A stretch of 64,000 nucleotides of DNA. It comes from JAJAZB01 sp965249815. GTDB taxonomy: Bacteria; Bacteroidota; Bacteroidia; Cytophagales; Spirosomataceae. A program made the translations under genes and the position numbers. Shown here one piece after another: positions 7,560 to 15,520 of the stretch. Location of the stretch: positions 3,968,001 to 4,032,000 of the forward strand of contig CBDFMV010000003.1 in the NCBI GenBank assembly GCA_965249815.1, read 5' to 3'. Each line of letters starts with the position of its first letter. Position 1 is the first letter of the stretch. The notes under the pieces were generated by a model. The model saw only the letters and a list, made by a program, of their open reading frames with translations. It made no database searches and was not told the DNA's origin.

Positions 7560-9242
7560 TTATTTCAACTGCACCGTCGTTCGGGCCGTCCCCACCGACG
7601 GCGAACCCGCCTCGATGGTCATCGGACCGCTGCCCGAAACGAGCCACGAAAGTGGCAAAACGCCGTTGCCCGCCAGCGTCGGAGTGTACACCTGAATGGC
7701 TCGACCCGAAAGGATTTTCTGATTCTTGCCCAGGTTCACCACGATTTTGATTTTGGGTAAATACTGCACCCGCTCGGCCAGTTCGGCCTGAGTGGGCAGC
7801 AGGCCCCGGTTGTGCAAATCGGCGGTGATGCGCGTCAGACCGGGCGAAAGCGTCTCGGTTTTCACGTTCACCAGTTCGATTTCGGGCATCGCGTTGCCGA
7901 GGCTGACGAGGAATTTCAGGTGCTTATCGGCGACTTCGGCGAGCAGGTTGGCGGGCGGGTTGTTTTTCGCAAAGGGCACCAGGCCACCCACTTCGGCTTT
8001 TTGCCCCGGAAAATCCGGGTGATTCACCGGTTTCCAATCCACGAACGCCGTCACGTTGTTGGCGACGGCCCATTTCAAAAACGCGATGTCGTCGGCTCCC
8101 TCACCGGGTTTGGCGTCGCCACTGGGTTTGCCTGCACTGGGTTTCGGGGCATTGGCCGATTTGGCCGTGTCTTTGGCCGCTTCGGCTTTCGGCGTCCACC
8201 AGCCGGGCGTGCTGAAACTCAGTTTGCCAAAGTGAAAATAGGCCCATTGCGGAAAGTCACCGCGCTGGCCGGGCAGGGACGGCGCGCCGGTCAACCCGGC
8301 GGCGGTGTACAATTTACTGACCTGTTCATTCAGGGCCACGTCTTTTTCCAGCCAGCCTTTCAGAATCCGCCCCGACGTTTTCGACTTGTCGAATTTCACC
8401 GGTTCGGTCAGGTTGTTCGACGGACCGAAGGTCAACACCGCGTACACGTTCGGCGTGGCGTAGAGCCAGTCGATGAGCGCCCGCGTTTCGACTTCCGACG
8501 CCGGAAATTCACCCGTGCCGGGTTTGAACGGCTCGTAATCGAAGGTGAAATTCCGGTTGAGGGCGATGCCGCCGGGGCCGTCCTCGTTGAATTGCCCGTC
8601 TTTGTCATTGTCGATGCCTTCGGTGAGGAGCCGGTAGCGGCCCACTTCACCCTTTGTCGGGTCGGCTTTCACCAGCACGCGCGGGTCGGTTTTGGAAGTC
8701 ATGAACGTGCCGGTCGGGTCTTCGACGCGGACGGTCGTGATGAGGCCGTCGCCGTTCAAATCCTCGGGACCATCTTCGTCCACGCGCCCGTCGCGGTCGT
8801 CGTCGGTCGGTTGGCCATTGCCCGCCCGTTCCCACTTTAAGGCAGCAAACGCCTGGGCTGCCGCGTCGGGATTGACCGATGGCACCACATAAATCGTGCG
8901 GGTTTCAAGCAACCGGGCCACGCTGTCGCGGCCATTGAGCAGTTTTTCGGCCAGTTGCAGGGCCAGTTCGGTGCCCGCGAGGTGGGTGCCGTCGAGGCCC
9001 GCCACGAGCGCCAGCGCGGGTTTGGTGGCGGTATTGCCGCCCCGGCTGAGGGTGAGCACCCAGAGGTCGTTGCCGCCCGGCGATTTGCCGATTGATTGAA
9101 GGGTTGCGTCGGTTTTGTGGGCAGTGGTGAGGGTTCGCAGGCGCTCGGCGAGGCGGTTGGGCGGAGTATAACCCTGGCCGCTAACCACGGCGCTCGCGAG
9201 GCCCAGGGAAAGAATGATCGCGAGGAGTACGGGTTTATTCAT
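7560..9242 (-). CDS. M14-carboxypeptidase-like secreted protein with altered zinc site
   Basis: A 560-residue paralogue of the gene downstream. The frame stays open upstream to 9947, but the ATG at 9242 gives a clean signal peptide (MNKPVLLAIILSLGLASAVVSGQ), so I start there. The fold is recognisable: KPALALV aligns with KPAFWTD, SVNPDA with SLNPDA, and the Asp-rich loops (DDDRDGRVDED, DLNGDG) are kept. In a gapless alignment the canonical H-x-x-E is replaced by Asp84-Gly-Thr-His87, and the third zinc His aligns with Gly in LTFGPSNN. The Glu near LLAEVADKH may be kept. A low-complexity Ala/Lys/Pro linker lies near residue 350. It is probably a pseudoenzyme or binds metal differently. Secreted, function unknown. 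Confidence 0.82.
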   Translation of the reverse strand: MNKPVLLAIILSLGLASAVVSGQGYTPPNRLAERLRTLTTAHKTDATLQSIGKSPGGNDLWVLTLSRGGNTATKPALALVAGLDGTHLAGTELALQLAEKLLNGRDSVARLLETRTIYVVPSVNPDAAAQAFAALKWERAGNGQPTDDDRDGRVDEDGPEDLNGDGLITTVRVEDPTGTFMTSKTDPRVLVKADPTKGEVGRYRLLTEGIDNDKDGQFNEDGPGGIALNRNFTFDYEPFKPGTGEFPASEVETRALIDWLYATPNVYAVLTFGPSNNLTEPVKFDKSKTSGRILKGWLEKDVALNEQVSKLYTAAGLTGAPSLPGQRGDFPQWAYFHFGKLSFSTPGWWTPKAEAAKDTAKSANAPKPSAGKPSGDAKPGEGADDIAFLKWAVANNVTAFVDWKPVNHPDFPGQKAEVGGLVPFAKNNPPANLLAEVADKHLKFLVSLGNAMPEIELVNVKTETLSPGLTRITADLHNRGLLPTQAELAERVQYLPKIKIVVNLGKNQKILSGRAIQVYTPTLAGNGVLPLSWLVSGSGPMTIEAGSPSVGTARTTVQLK

Positions 9243-9353
9243 GAAAAAATAAGGTTGGATTGGGTAGAAACCGGCAAAATAAGGCGCTTTTCCGCCGCAA
9301 TTCAAAACTTCGTGACGAGTGGCGGAACTGGTTGCGCGGGCAAAACCCTTCGA

Positions 9354-9384
9354 TTTGGTCGTTGGCGTTCGGGTGTTATTTTTG
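9354..9384 (+). promoter_or_regulatory. Bacteroidota promoter (minus-33 and minus-7) for the OmpA-type gene
   Basis: TTTG (9354-9357), a 19-nt spacer and TATTTTTG (9377-9384) match the Bacteroidota consensus. The ATG follows 29 nt downstream, which supports the start at 9414. Confidence 0.65.
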
Positions 9385-9413
9385 TCGGAACGCGTCCTTG
9401 TTTTTTGCCGCTC

Positions 9414-11540
9414 ATGCGAAGTTTTGCCGTCTTGTCGTTTTGCCTGCTGCTCGTTTTCCCGTTGGTGCGGGGCCGGGCGCAGAACCGGGTGAGCGGCGGA
9501 ACGGCGCTGGTGAGGACCTTTAACCCATCGGTACGTTGGGCCAACCGGGTGCTGGGCGTATCGAGCGAGGCCCAGCGCCCCGATCAAAGCCCTGAAGGGC
9601 GCGCGGTTCAGGCCCTGGGTGCGCCCAATCACCTGGCCGCACAGGGTCCTACTCTGGCCGCCTGGCAACCGGCCCTGCCCGACTCGGGCGAAGAATGGAT
9701 TCGCGTCGGTTTCGACACGTTGATGCCCATCCGGCAGGTGGTGGTGGCCGAAAGCGCCGGGGGCGGCAGTATTCAACGCATTTACCTCTACGACGCGCAG
9801 GGCAAGGAGCACCTCATTTTTGACAGCCTGTACACGCCAACCGGTTCGGGAAACCTGTTTCGGTGCGTGCTGAAAAATTTCACAGCCTACCCGGTAGCGT
9901 CGGTGAAAGTGCTGCTCAACACGCTGCGTCGACCGGGTTTCAGCCAAATCGACGCCATCGGGGTTTCGGCCTCGGTGATGCCCGCCGAGGTGAGCATCCG
10001 GGTGTCGCCGAAAGCCCCGAAACCGGAGCAGATCGTGAAGGAGAACCTCGGTGAAGGCGTCAATTCAAAAGCCCGCGAACTAAATCCGGTGATTTCGCCC
10101 GACGGCAAAACGCTCTATTTCACCCGCTGGGGCCACCCCGACAACCTCGGCGAAGCGATCAAAGAAGACGGCCTGCCCGAGCGTTTGAAACGCCAGGATG
10201 TGTGGTCGTCGACCCTGCTCAACAACGTCTGGCAACCCGCTGTCAACGTGGGGCCGCCCATCAACAACGCCGACCACAACGCGTTGTGCGCCATTTCGAC
10301 CGATGGAAAAACGGCGCTGCTGCTCAACCGCTACTACCCCGACGGCCGCATGGCGGCGGGTATTTCGACCACACGGCGGCAGGCCAGCGGGTGGACGTTT
10401 CCGGTGCCGGTGGAGATCAAAAACTTTGGCCAGTCCGCCGCGCGGGGCGACACCTACGAATACGCGCTGTCGGGCGACAAACGCATCTTGATCATCGCTA
10501 CCCGCCCGGCTAAAGGGCTGGGAGGCAAGGACCTGCACGTGTCGTTTCTCCAACCTGACGGGTCGTGGTCGGAGCCGAAAAACCTCGGGCCAGCCGTTAA
10601 TTCCGCCGAACACGAAAACTCGCCCTTTCTGGCCGCCGACCTGAAAACGCTTTATTTTTCGACGAAAGGCCGCCCCGGTTACGGCGACGACGACATTTTC
10701 ATGACGCGCCGCCTCGACGAAAGCTGGACGCGCTGGAGCGAACCCGAAAACCTCGGTCCGGGCATCAACACCCCCGCCTGGGACGGCTACCTCAGCATTC
10801 CGGCTTCGGGCGAGTGGGCGTATTTGTGCTCCGAAGCGGGTTCGCTGGGGAAGGAAGACATTTTCCGACTGCGGCTCTACGAGGCCATCAAACCCGAGCC
10901 GGTGGCCATCGTGTCGGGCAACGTGCTCAATTTTGCCGACAAAAAACCGCTTGCCGCCGACGTCGTGACTGAAATCCTGACCGGGCCGGGCAGTGATACA
11001 CTTCGGGTGGGTTCGGTGCAGGCCAGTTTCGACCCCGAAACAGGTGAATACAAACTCGTGCTGCCCCTTCAGCGCAGTTACGGGCTGGTGCCGGTGAAAA
11101 AAGGCTACGCCTCGGTGAGCGAGCAAATCGACCTGACCGGCGAACGGCGCTACCGCGAAATCCGTCGGAATTTGTACCTCATTCCGCTCGAGGCGGGCCG
11201 GACAATTACGCTCAACAACGTCTTTTTCGAGCAAAGCCGCTTCGAATTGCTGCCCTCGTCATTTCCCGAACTCGACCGCGTCGCCGGACTTTTGCAGCAA
11301 AACCCCACGCTGGAAATTCTGCTCGAAGGCCATACCGACAACCAGGGTGATTTCAACCTCAACCTCAAACTGTCGGACGACCGCGTGCGGGCGGTAAAAG
11401 CCTACCTCGAATCGAAAGGCATCGAGGGCCGCCGCGTGCAGACAAAAGGCTGGGGGGCCACCCGGCCAGTGGCCAGCAACCTCACCGAAGAAACCCGCCG
11501 CCGCAACCGCCGGGTGGAGTTTACCGTGGTGCACAACTAA
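9414..11540 (+). CDS. PorE-like envelope protein: discoidin-like, PD40 propeller, CRD and OmpA domains
   Basis: A 708-residue exported protein. The frame is open upstream to 9096, but the ATG at 9414 follows a good promoter and starts a signal peptide (MRSFAVLSFCLLLVFPLV). Residues about 60-165 look like a discoidin-type sandwich (GEEWIRVGFDTLMPIRQVVV). Four or more PD40/TolB propeller blades follow (NPVISPDGKTLYFTR, SPFLAADLKTLYFST), then a carboxypeptidase-regulatory-like domain (VSGNVLNFADKKPLAADV). The C-terminal OmpA peptidoglycan-binding domain (ILLEGHTDNQGD, RVQTKGWGATRP) should anchor it to the wall. The order resembles PorE of the type IX secretion system, but with a discoidin-like module in place of TPRs. 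A T9SS role is inference only. Confidence 0.85.
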   Translation: MRSFAVLSFCLLLVFPLVRGRAQNRVSGGTALVRTFNPSVRWANRVLGVSSEAQRPDQSPEGRAVQALGAPNHLAAQGPTLAAWQPALPDSGEEWIRVGFDTLMPIRQVVVAESAGGGSIQRIYLYDAQGKEHLIFDSLYTPTGSGNLFRCVLKNFTAYPVASVKVLLNTLRRPGFSQIDAIGVSASVMPAEVSIRVSPKAPKPEQIVKENLGEGVNSKARELNPVISPDGKTLYFTRWGHPDNLGEAIKEDGLPERLKRQDVWSSTLLNNVWQPAVNVGPPINNADHNALCAISTDGKTALLLNRYYPDGRMAAGISTTRRQASGWTFPVPVEIKNFGQSAARGDTYEYALSGDKRILIIATRPAKGLGGKDLHVSFLQPDGSWSEPKNLGPAVNSAEHENSPFLAADLKTLYFSTKGRPGYGDDDIFMTRRLDESWTRWSEPENLGPGINTPAWDGYLSIPASGEWAYLCSEAGSLGKEDIFRLRLYEAIKPEPVAIVSGNVLNFADKKPLAADVVTEILTGPGSDTLRVGSVQASFDPETGEYKLVLPLQRSYGLVPVKKGYASVSEQIDLTGERRYREIRRNLYLIPLEAGRTITLNNVFFEQSRFELLPSSFPELDRVAGLLQQNPTLEILLEGHTDNQGDFNLNLKLSDDRVRAVKAYLESKGIEGRRVQTKGWGATRPVASNLTEETRRRNRRVEFTVVHN

Positions 11541-11731
11541 TCCAATCCTTTCCGTTTCCCTGACCGTTCGCTAAAAACGGGGAAAATACCCGTCCGTCCG
11601 TCCATTATCACCCGGGGTTTTTTCGGAAAATACCCCGCCAAATCCCGTGTTCTTCCCGTTGATAATCAGTAGGTTGGAGTGCCACCTTTGTCGTGTTCAT
11701 TCACACAAAAATCTCTCCAAATCAACTGATT

Positions 11732-12340
11732 ATGAAAGCGAACTGGATTCTTCTCGCACTTGGGCTGGGAGCGGCCTCATGCACCACCAGCCAGCGGCTG
11801 CAAACCCGCGATCACACGGATCTGGGCGTACCTAACCCGGAGGTAAGCGCCACCTACGCCATCGTGGATGGCTCCATGGAAGGCTGGAACACGCCCGCCA
11901 ACGTAGCCGCCCTGCACGACGAAATCGACCGGCAAATGCACCTCCGGGGGTATGCGTCGGTCGAACCGGGCGACTTCAACGGGCTGCAACCCGACATTCT
12001 GGTGTACTGCTCGGTGTTCGACCGTCCGATCAGCTTCCCGACCGGCGTGCGGCTCAACCCCGCCTCGCCTTCGGAAAAGCCGGTTTTCACTGTTTCCAAA
12101 ACCAAATTCAAAGACGGGCTGCTGTTGCTGCAACTAAAAGACACGCACACGCAGGCTATTTTCTGGGTTGGACACGCCGATGGGTTGAACGTTGGTTCGC
12201 CAAAACCCGACCCGGAAGTATTGCGGGAGAATACGCGGGCCCTCTTCGATGGCTACAAACAAATGCCCAACGGCTATCAGAAACGCCACGAACTGGAATT
12301 TCCCCGGAACAACCAGGTCGTGCAAAAAACACGGAAATAA
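11732..12340 (+). CDS. Putative lipoprotein, DUF4136-like
   Basis: A 202-residue protein with a lipoprotein signal peptide; the lipobox is LGAASC with Cys about residue 17. The ATG at 11732 is chosen because it starts this signal peptide. The body has the pattern of DUF4136-type lipoproteins (an N-terminal ATYAIVDGSM strand, DEIDRQMHLRGY helix, PDILVYCSVF strand), but the match is by pattern and uncertain. It stands alone, with a near-consensus minus-7 box (CACCTTTG at 11683-11690) and its own terminator. The C-terminus is Lys/Arg-rich. Function unknown. Confidence 0.72.
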   Translation: MKANWILLALGLGAASCTTSQRLQTRDHTDLGVPNPEVSATYAIVDGSMEGWNTPANVAALHDEIDRQMHLRGYASVEPGDFNGLQPDILVYCSVFDRPISFPTGVRLNPASPSEKPVFTVSKTKFKDGLLLLQLKDTHTQAIFWVGHADGLNVGSPKPDPEVLRENTRALFDGYKQMPNGYQKRHELEFPRNNQVVQKTRK

Positions 12341-12360
12341 AAAAGTGGGTTGGGGTGATG

Positions 12361-12395
12361 GACCACCGGCTGGGCGCAGTCGGTGGTCTTTTTTT
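12361..12395 (+). terminator. Intrinsic terminator of the lipoprotein gene
   Basis: Stem GACCACCG with CGGTGGTC, a 12-nt loop and seven T. It lies 20 nt after the stop of the lipoprotein gene. Confidence 0.8.
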
Positions 12396-12481
12396 GTCCG
12401 GTTCAGGCAGCGGAATTCACCGTTCAGGTACTATTTGTGCTCCTTCGGCAGGTCGGTTTTCGGCGCGGTGCAACTTTTCGG

Positions 12482-12489
12482 TACTTTTG
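12482..12489 (+). promoter_or_regulatory. Minus-7 box upstream of the polytopic membrane protein
   Basis: TACTTTTG matches TAnnTTTG and lies 28 nt upstream of the ATG at 12518. No good minus-33 box is seen. Confidence 0.5.
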
Positions 12490-12517
12490 GGCATCTGCGG
12501 TTAAAAACCCCTTTCAC

Positions 12518-13735
12518 ATGGCAATATCCTTGTCTTCACCGGCTTCCGCTCCCGCGAGGGTCGCGCCGGTTGGTGTCGGCGACTGGCGGCTGGGCATTCC
12601 CACCTATGTGTACGCTGTCGTGTTTTCGTCGCTCTGCATCGTGTGGGGCCTGCTCTGGGACATCATGTGGCACATGAGCATTGGCCGCGACGGGCTTTTC
12701 TCTCCCCCGCACCTGCTAATTTACGTGGGGGCCGTCGTGTCCGGACTGTTTTCCGGCTACCAGATTCTGCGGCTGACCTTGTTGAAAAACGCCCCCGAAC
12801 GGGCCGAATCCGTGCGGTTCTGGGGCGTTTTTTACGGCTCGCTCGGGGCCATGTACTGCGTCTGGGGCGCGATTGCGATGCTCACGTCGGCCCCTTTTGA
12901 CGACTGGTGGCACAACACTTATGGTCTTGATGTGCAAATCCTCACGCCGCCGCACACGATTCTGGCCACGGGCATGATGTTCGTGCAATTCGGGGCCATG
13001 ATGGGCGTGCTGGCGCTGCAAAACCGCACCCGCGACGCGGCGGCGAATCCCCGTCAGGCCGGGCGATTGCGCTGGTTGTTTGGCATTTCGGCAGGGTTGC
13101 TGTTGGCGGTGCTTTACACGTTGCTGTCCGAACAAATCGGCCAATGGACCATGCACCATTCGTCGTTTTACATCACCACGGCGGCGGCGTTTCTATTTTA
13201 CCTGCTGGCCGTCGGGCGGGCATCGCTGCTGCGCTACCCGCTCACCACCATCACGGCGGTGTACGCGCTGACGATGCTCGTGCCGAGCTGGATTTTGCCC
13301 CTTTTCCCGGCCACGCCCAAGCTGGGACCGGTACTCAACCCGATCACCCATTACCAGGCGTTCATGTTTCCGCTACTGCTGGTGGTGCCCGGTTTCGCCC
13401 TCGACCAACTCCTGCGGCGCTTCGACGGGCGGCTCAACGACTGGCTGCTGGCGGCGCTGTGTTCGGTTGTGTTCGTGGGGCTGATGCTGCCCGTTCAGTG
13501 GTACTTTGGCGCGTTTCTGCACACGTCGCCGCTGGCGCGCAACTGGTTTTTCTTCGCCGATGCGTGGGGGTATAGCAACCCACCCGACTGGGCCTACCGC
13601 TTCCGGTTCCACCCGCATTTGCTCGAATCGCCCGCTGCGTTCTGGAAAGGCATCGGCATCGCGCTCCTGGCGGGGTTTGTCTCGGCGCGGGTTGGGCTGT
13701 TGTGGGGCAAATGGATGCGGCGGGTTCAACGGTAA
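12518..13735 (+). CDS. Polytopic inner-membrane protein with conserved His/Trp motifs
   Basis: A 405-residue protein with about ten hydrophobic segments. I do not know a named function. His- and Trp-rich motifs near predicted membrane borders stand out: IMWHMSIGRDGLFSPPHLL near residue 50, DDWWHNTYGLDV and LTPPHTILATGMM in the middle, TMHHSSFYI and PITHYQAF further on. Such His spacing fits metal or haem handling (inference). It ends 12 nt before a His/Met-rich membrane protein gene, so the two are probably co-transcribed and may form one module. The ATG at 12518 follows a minus-7 box and precedes a short cytoplasmic tail. Confidence 0.75.
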   Translation: MAISLSSPASAPARVAPVGVGDWRLGIPTYVYAVVFSSLCIVWGLLWDIMWHMSIGRDGLFSPPHLLIYVGAVVSGLFSGYQILRLTLLKNAPERAESVRFWGVFYGSLGAMYCVWGAIAMLTSAPFDDWWHNTYGLDVQILTPPHTILATGMMFVQFGAMMGVLALQNRTRDAAANPRQAGRLRWLFGISAGLLLAVLYTLLSEQIGQWTMHHSSFYITTAAAFLFYLLAVGRASLLRYPLTTITAVYALTMLVPSWILPLFPATPKLGPVLNPITHYQAFMFPLLLVVPGFALDQLLRRFDGRLNDWLLAALCSVVFVGLMLPVQWYFGAFLHTSPLARNWFFFADAWGYSNPPDWAYRFRFHPHLLESPAAFWKGIGIALLAGFVSARVGLLWGKWMRRVQR

Positions 13736-13747
13736 CTTGATTTTTCC

Positions 13748-14107
13748 ATGAAAAAAGGCGCAAGAGTCGTTCGGTTGATTGGTTTGCTGCTCGCCGTTTT
13801 TGCCGCTGCCCCTGGCGCGAAAGCGCACATCGGCAGCCCGGGCGTGGTCGTTCAGACGCAGGCCGGGAAGTACCGCGTGCTGGTGAGCGTGCAACCGCCC
13901 GACGTGGTGCCCGGTACGGCCCGCGTGACGGTTTTTGTAGAAAGTGGCCGCGTGGGCAGCGTGCAGGCCCGGCCGGTGTACTTTCGTTCGGGCGACGAAG
14001 GCGCGCCTACTTCCGATCCGCTGGCTCCGGTGGCGGGCCAGCCCAACCAGTTTGCGGGCATCGTGTGGCTGATGGACAGCGGCTCGTCGAGCATCGAACT
14101 CAGAACT
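13748..14107 (+). pseudogene. 5' part of frameshifted FixH/YtkA-like membrane protein gene
   Basis: This fragment encodes a signal peptide (GLLLAVFAAAPGAKAHIG) and one beta-sandwich domain of the FixH/YtkA or CopC kind (GKYRVLVSVQPPDVVPGTARVTV...PNQFAGIVWLMDSGSSSIEL). After codon 14099 the frame turns into low-complexity Arg/Gly sequence that continues to a stop at 14548. The natural continuation is in another frame: deleting the A at 14102 gives ...SSSIEL-ELDGPDGKATVVVPV..., which joins the downstream reading frame without a gap. The repaired protein would be 551 residues (13748-15404). Either a sequencing error or a true frameshift. It lies 12 nt after the polytopic membrane gene. Confidence 0.75.
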
Positions 14108-14135
14108 CGACGGTCCCGACGGCAAAGCCACGGTC

Positions 14136-15404
14136 GTGGTTCCGGTGGTGGCCGTCGCCACGGCCCAACGCGCCATGCCCGCCGGAACGGGAGCCGCGCT
14201 GGCGGTGCTTGGCTTGTTGCTGGTGGCGATTCTGGTGACGGTGATCGGGGCGAGCGTGGCCGACGGGACGGTAAAACCCGGCGAAAGCGCCCCGACGAAT
14301 CTGCGCCGGAAGCGCTTTGTGGGCATGGGCGTGGGGGCGGTGCTGCTGGTTTTGTTGCTCACGGGCGGACGCTCGTGGTGGGACAGTTGGGCGAACGAAT
14401 ACCTGGCGGAAAACCTGTACCGTTCGTTGCCCATTCAAGCGTCGGTAGCGCCTTCGCCGGACGGACAAACCCTGACGATTCGGGTGGATACGACCAACTG
14501 GAAACGCAACCGCCGTTCGCTGAGCCTGCTCGTGCCCGACCACGGTAAACTCATGCACGTGTTTCTAGTCAGAACGCCCGGCCTCGACGCCTTCGCGCAC
14601 CTGCATCCGGAGCGGCGCGATACGCTTCATTACCAGTCGGCGGTGCCGGAACTGCCCGCGGGCAGGTACCTGCTTTACGCCGACGTGGTGTACCGCAGTG
14701 GTTTCGCCGAAACGCTGACAGACACGGTGGACATTTCCTCCCCGAAAACCCGCAGGGTTACGACGGATTCAGACGACAGTTTCACGGTGACAAATGCCAT
14801 CGACCAGGCCACGCCGAAACGCCAGCCAACCCTGCCCAACGTGGCGATTTGCGGCAAACCGGGCGAAAAAACCGCCCTCGCCGACGGCTCGACGATGCGG
14901 TGGGAAGGAAAAACCGGCGAATCGCTCGAAGCCGGGAAGCTGTACACGATGCGGTTCAGCGTGGCCAACCCGGCGGGCAAACCCGCCCAACTGGAGCCGT
15001 ACCTCGGCATGGGTGGCCACGCGGCGGTGTTGCGCACCGACGGCTCGGTGTACATCCACCTGCACCCGGTCGGCACCTACTCGATGGCCGCTGAACAACT
15101 ACTGGTCGACCGCATCGCCGACACTGTCCGCACTTTTCACAACCCCGACCCGAAACGCTTCCGCGACAGCGTCGACACGTACCTGGCCAGCCTGAAAGCC
15201 CTGCCCGAAGCCGAACGCAACGCCCGCCTGATGCGCGGTATGCCGATGAATCACGCCATGAATGGACCGGTTCACGCGCACACGGTGGAGTTTCCGTACG
15301 CGTTTCCGAGGGCGGGCAGCTACCGGGTCTGGGTGCAGGTCAAATGTGCCGGGCGCGTGCTGACGGGCGTGTTCGACGCCCAGGTCCGGGAGCCAATTTT
15401 GTAA
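14136..15404 (+). CDS. 3' part of the frameshifted gene: His/Met-rich membrane protein, probably copper-related
   Basis: This open frame of 422 residues is the rest of the protein begun at 13748; the listed start is a GTG that I think is internal. It has two membrane segments (AALAVLGLLLVAILVTVIGA and GMGVGAVLLVLLLTGG). A long extracytoplasmic part follows with repeated His signatures: HGKLMHVFLVR, DAFAHLHPERRD, GMGGHAAVLR, VYIHLHPVGTYSM and the Met/His-rich LMRGMPMNHAMNGPVHAHT. These patterns fit copper or other soft-metal binding (inference). A perfect-stem terminator follows at 15416. If the frameshift is real, only this half could be made, and without its signal peptide. Confidence 0.75.
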   Translation: MVPVVAVATAQRAMPAGTGAALAVLGLLLVAILVTVIGASVADGTVKPGESAPTNLRRKRFVGMGVGAVLLVLLLTGGRSWWDSWANEYLAENLYRSLPIQASVAPSPDGQTLTIRVDTTNWKRNRRSLSLLVPDHGKLMHVFLVRTPGLDAFAHLHPERRDTLHYQSAVPELPAGRYLLYADVVYRSGFAETLTDTVDISSPKTRRVTTDSDDSFTVTNAIDQATPKRQPTLPNVAICGKPGEKTALADGSTMRWEGKTGESLEAGKLYTMRFSVANPAGKPAQLEPYLGMGGHAAVLRTDGSVYIHLHPVGTYSMAAEQLLVDRIADTVRTFHNPDPKRFRDSVDTYLASLKALPEAERNARLMRGMPMNHAMNGPVHAHTVEFPYAFPRAGSYRVWVQVKCAGRVLTGVFDAQVREPIL

Positions 15405-15415
15405 ACCAGGGGTAG

Positions 15416-15446
15416 AAAACACGGCGGACGCCGTCCGCCGTGTTTT
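15416..15446. terminator. Perfect 14-bp stem terminator
   Basis: Stem AAAACACGGCGGAC with GTCCGCCGTGTTTT and a 3-nt loop, 12 nt after the stop of the His/Met-rich protein. The A-rich and T-rich ends would allow termination on both strands. Confidence 0.75.
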
Positions 15447-15488
15447 CTATTTTGAAAAGCCTGCCACCAGCTTTTCCCGGAACGCACC

Positions 15489-15496
15489 TACCTTTG
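15489..15496 (+). promoter_or_regulatory. Minus-7 box at the head of the glycan locus
   Basis: TACCTTTG matches the consensus exactly and lies 24 nt upstream of the ATG at 15521. It may drive the glycan genes that follow. Confidence 0.55.
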
Positions 15497-15520
15497 CGCC
15501 CGCAATCGTACCCTTCCCGC

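Noticed and set aside
9243..9947. N-terminal extension of the second M14 protein
   Set aside because: The extension is antisense to the OmpA-type gene and its promoter; the ATG at 9242 starts a signal peptide.
14108..14548. Arg/Gly-rich C-terminal part of the frame that starts at 13748
   Set aside because: It is out-of-frame translation after the frameshift; the true continuation is in the frame ending at 15404.
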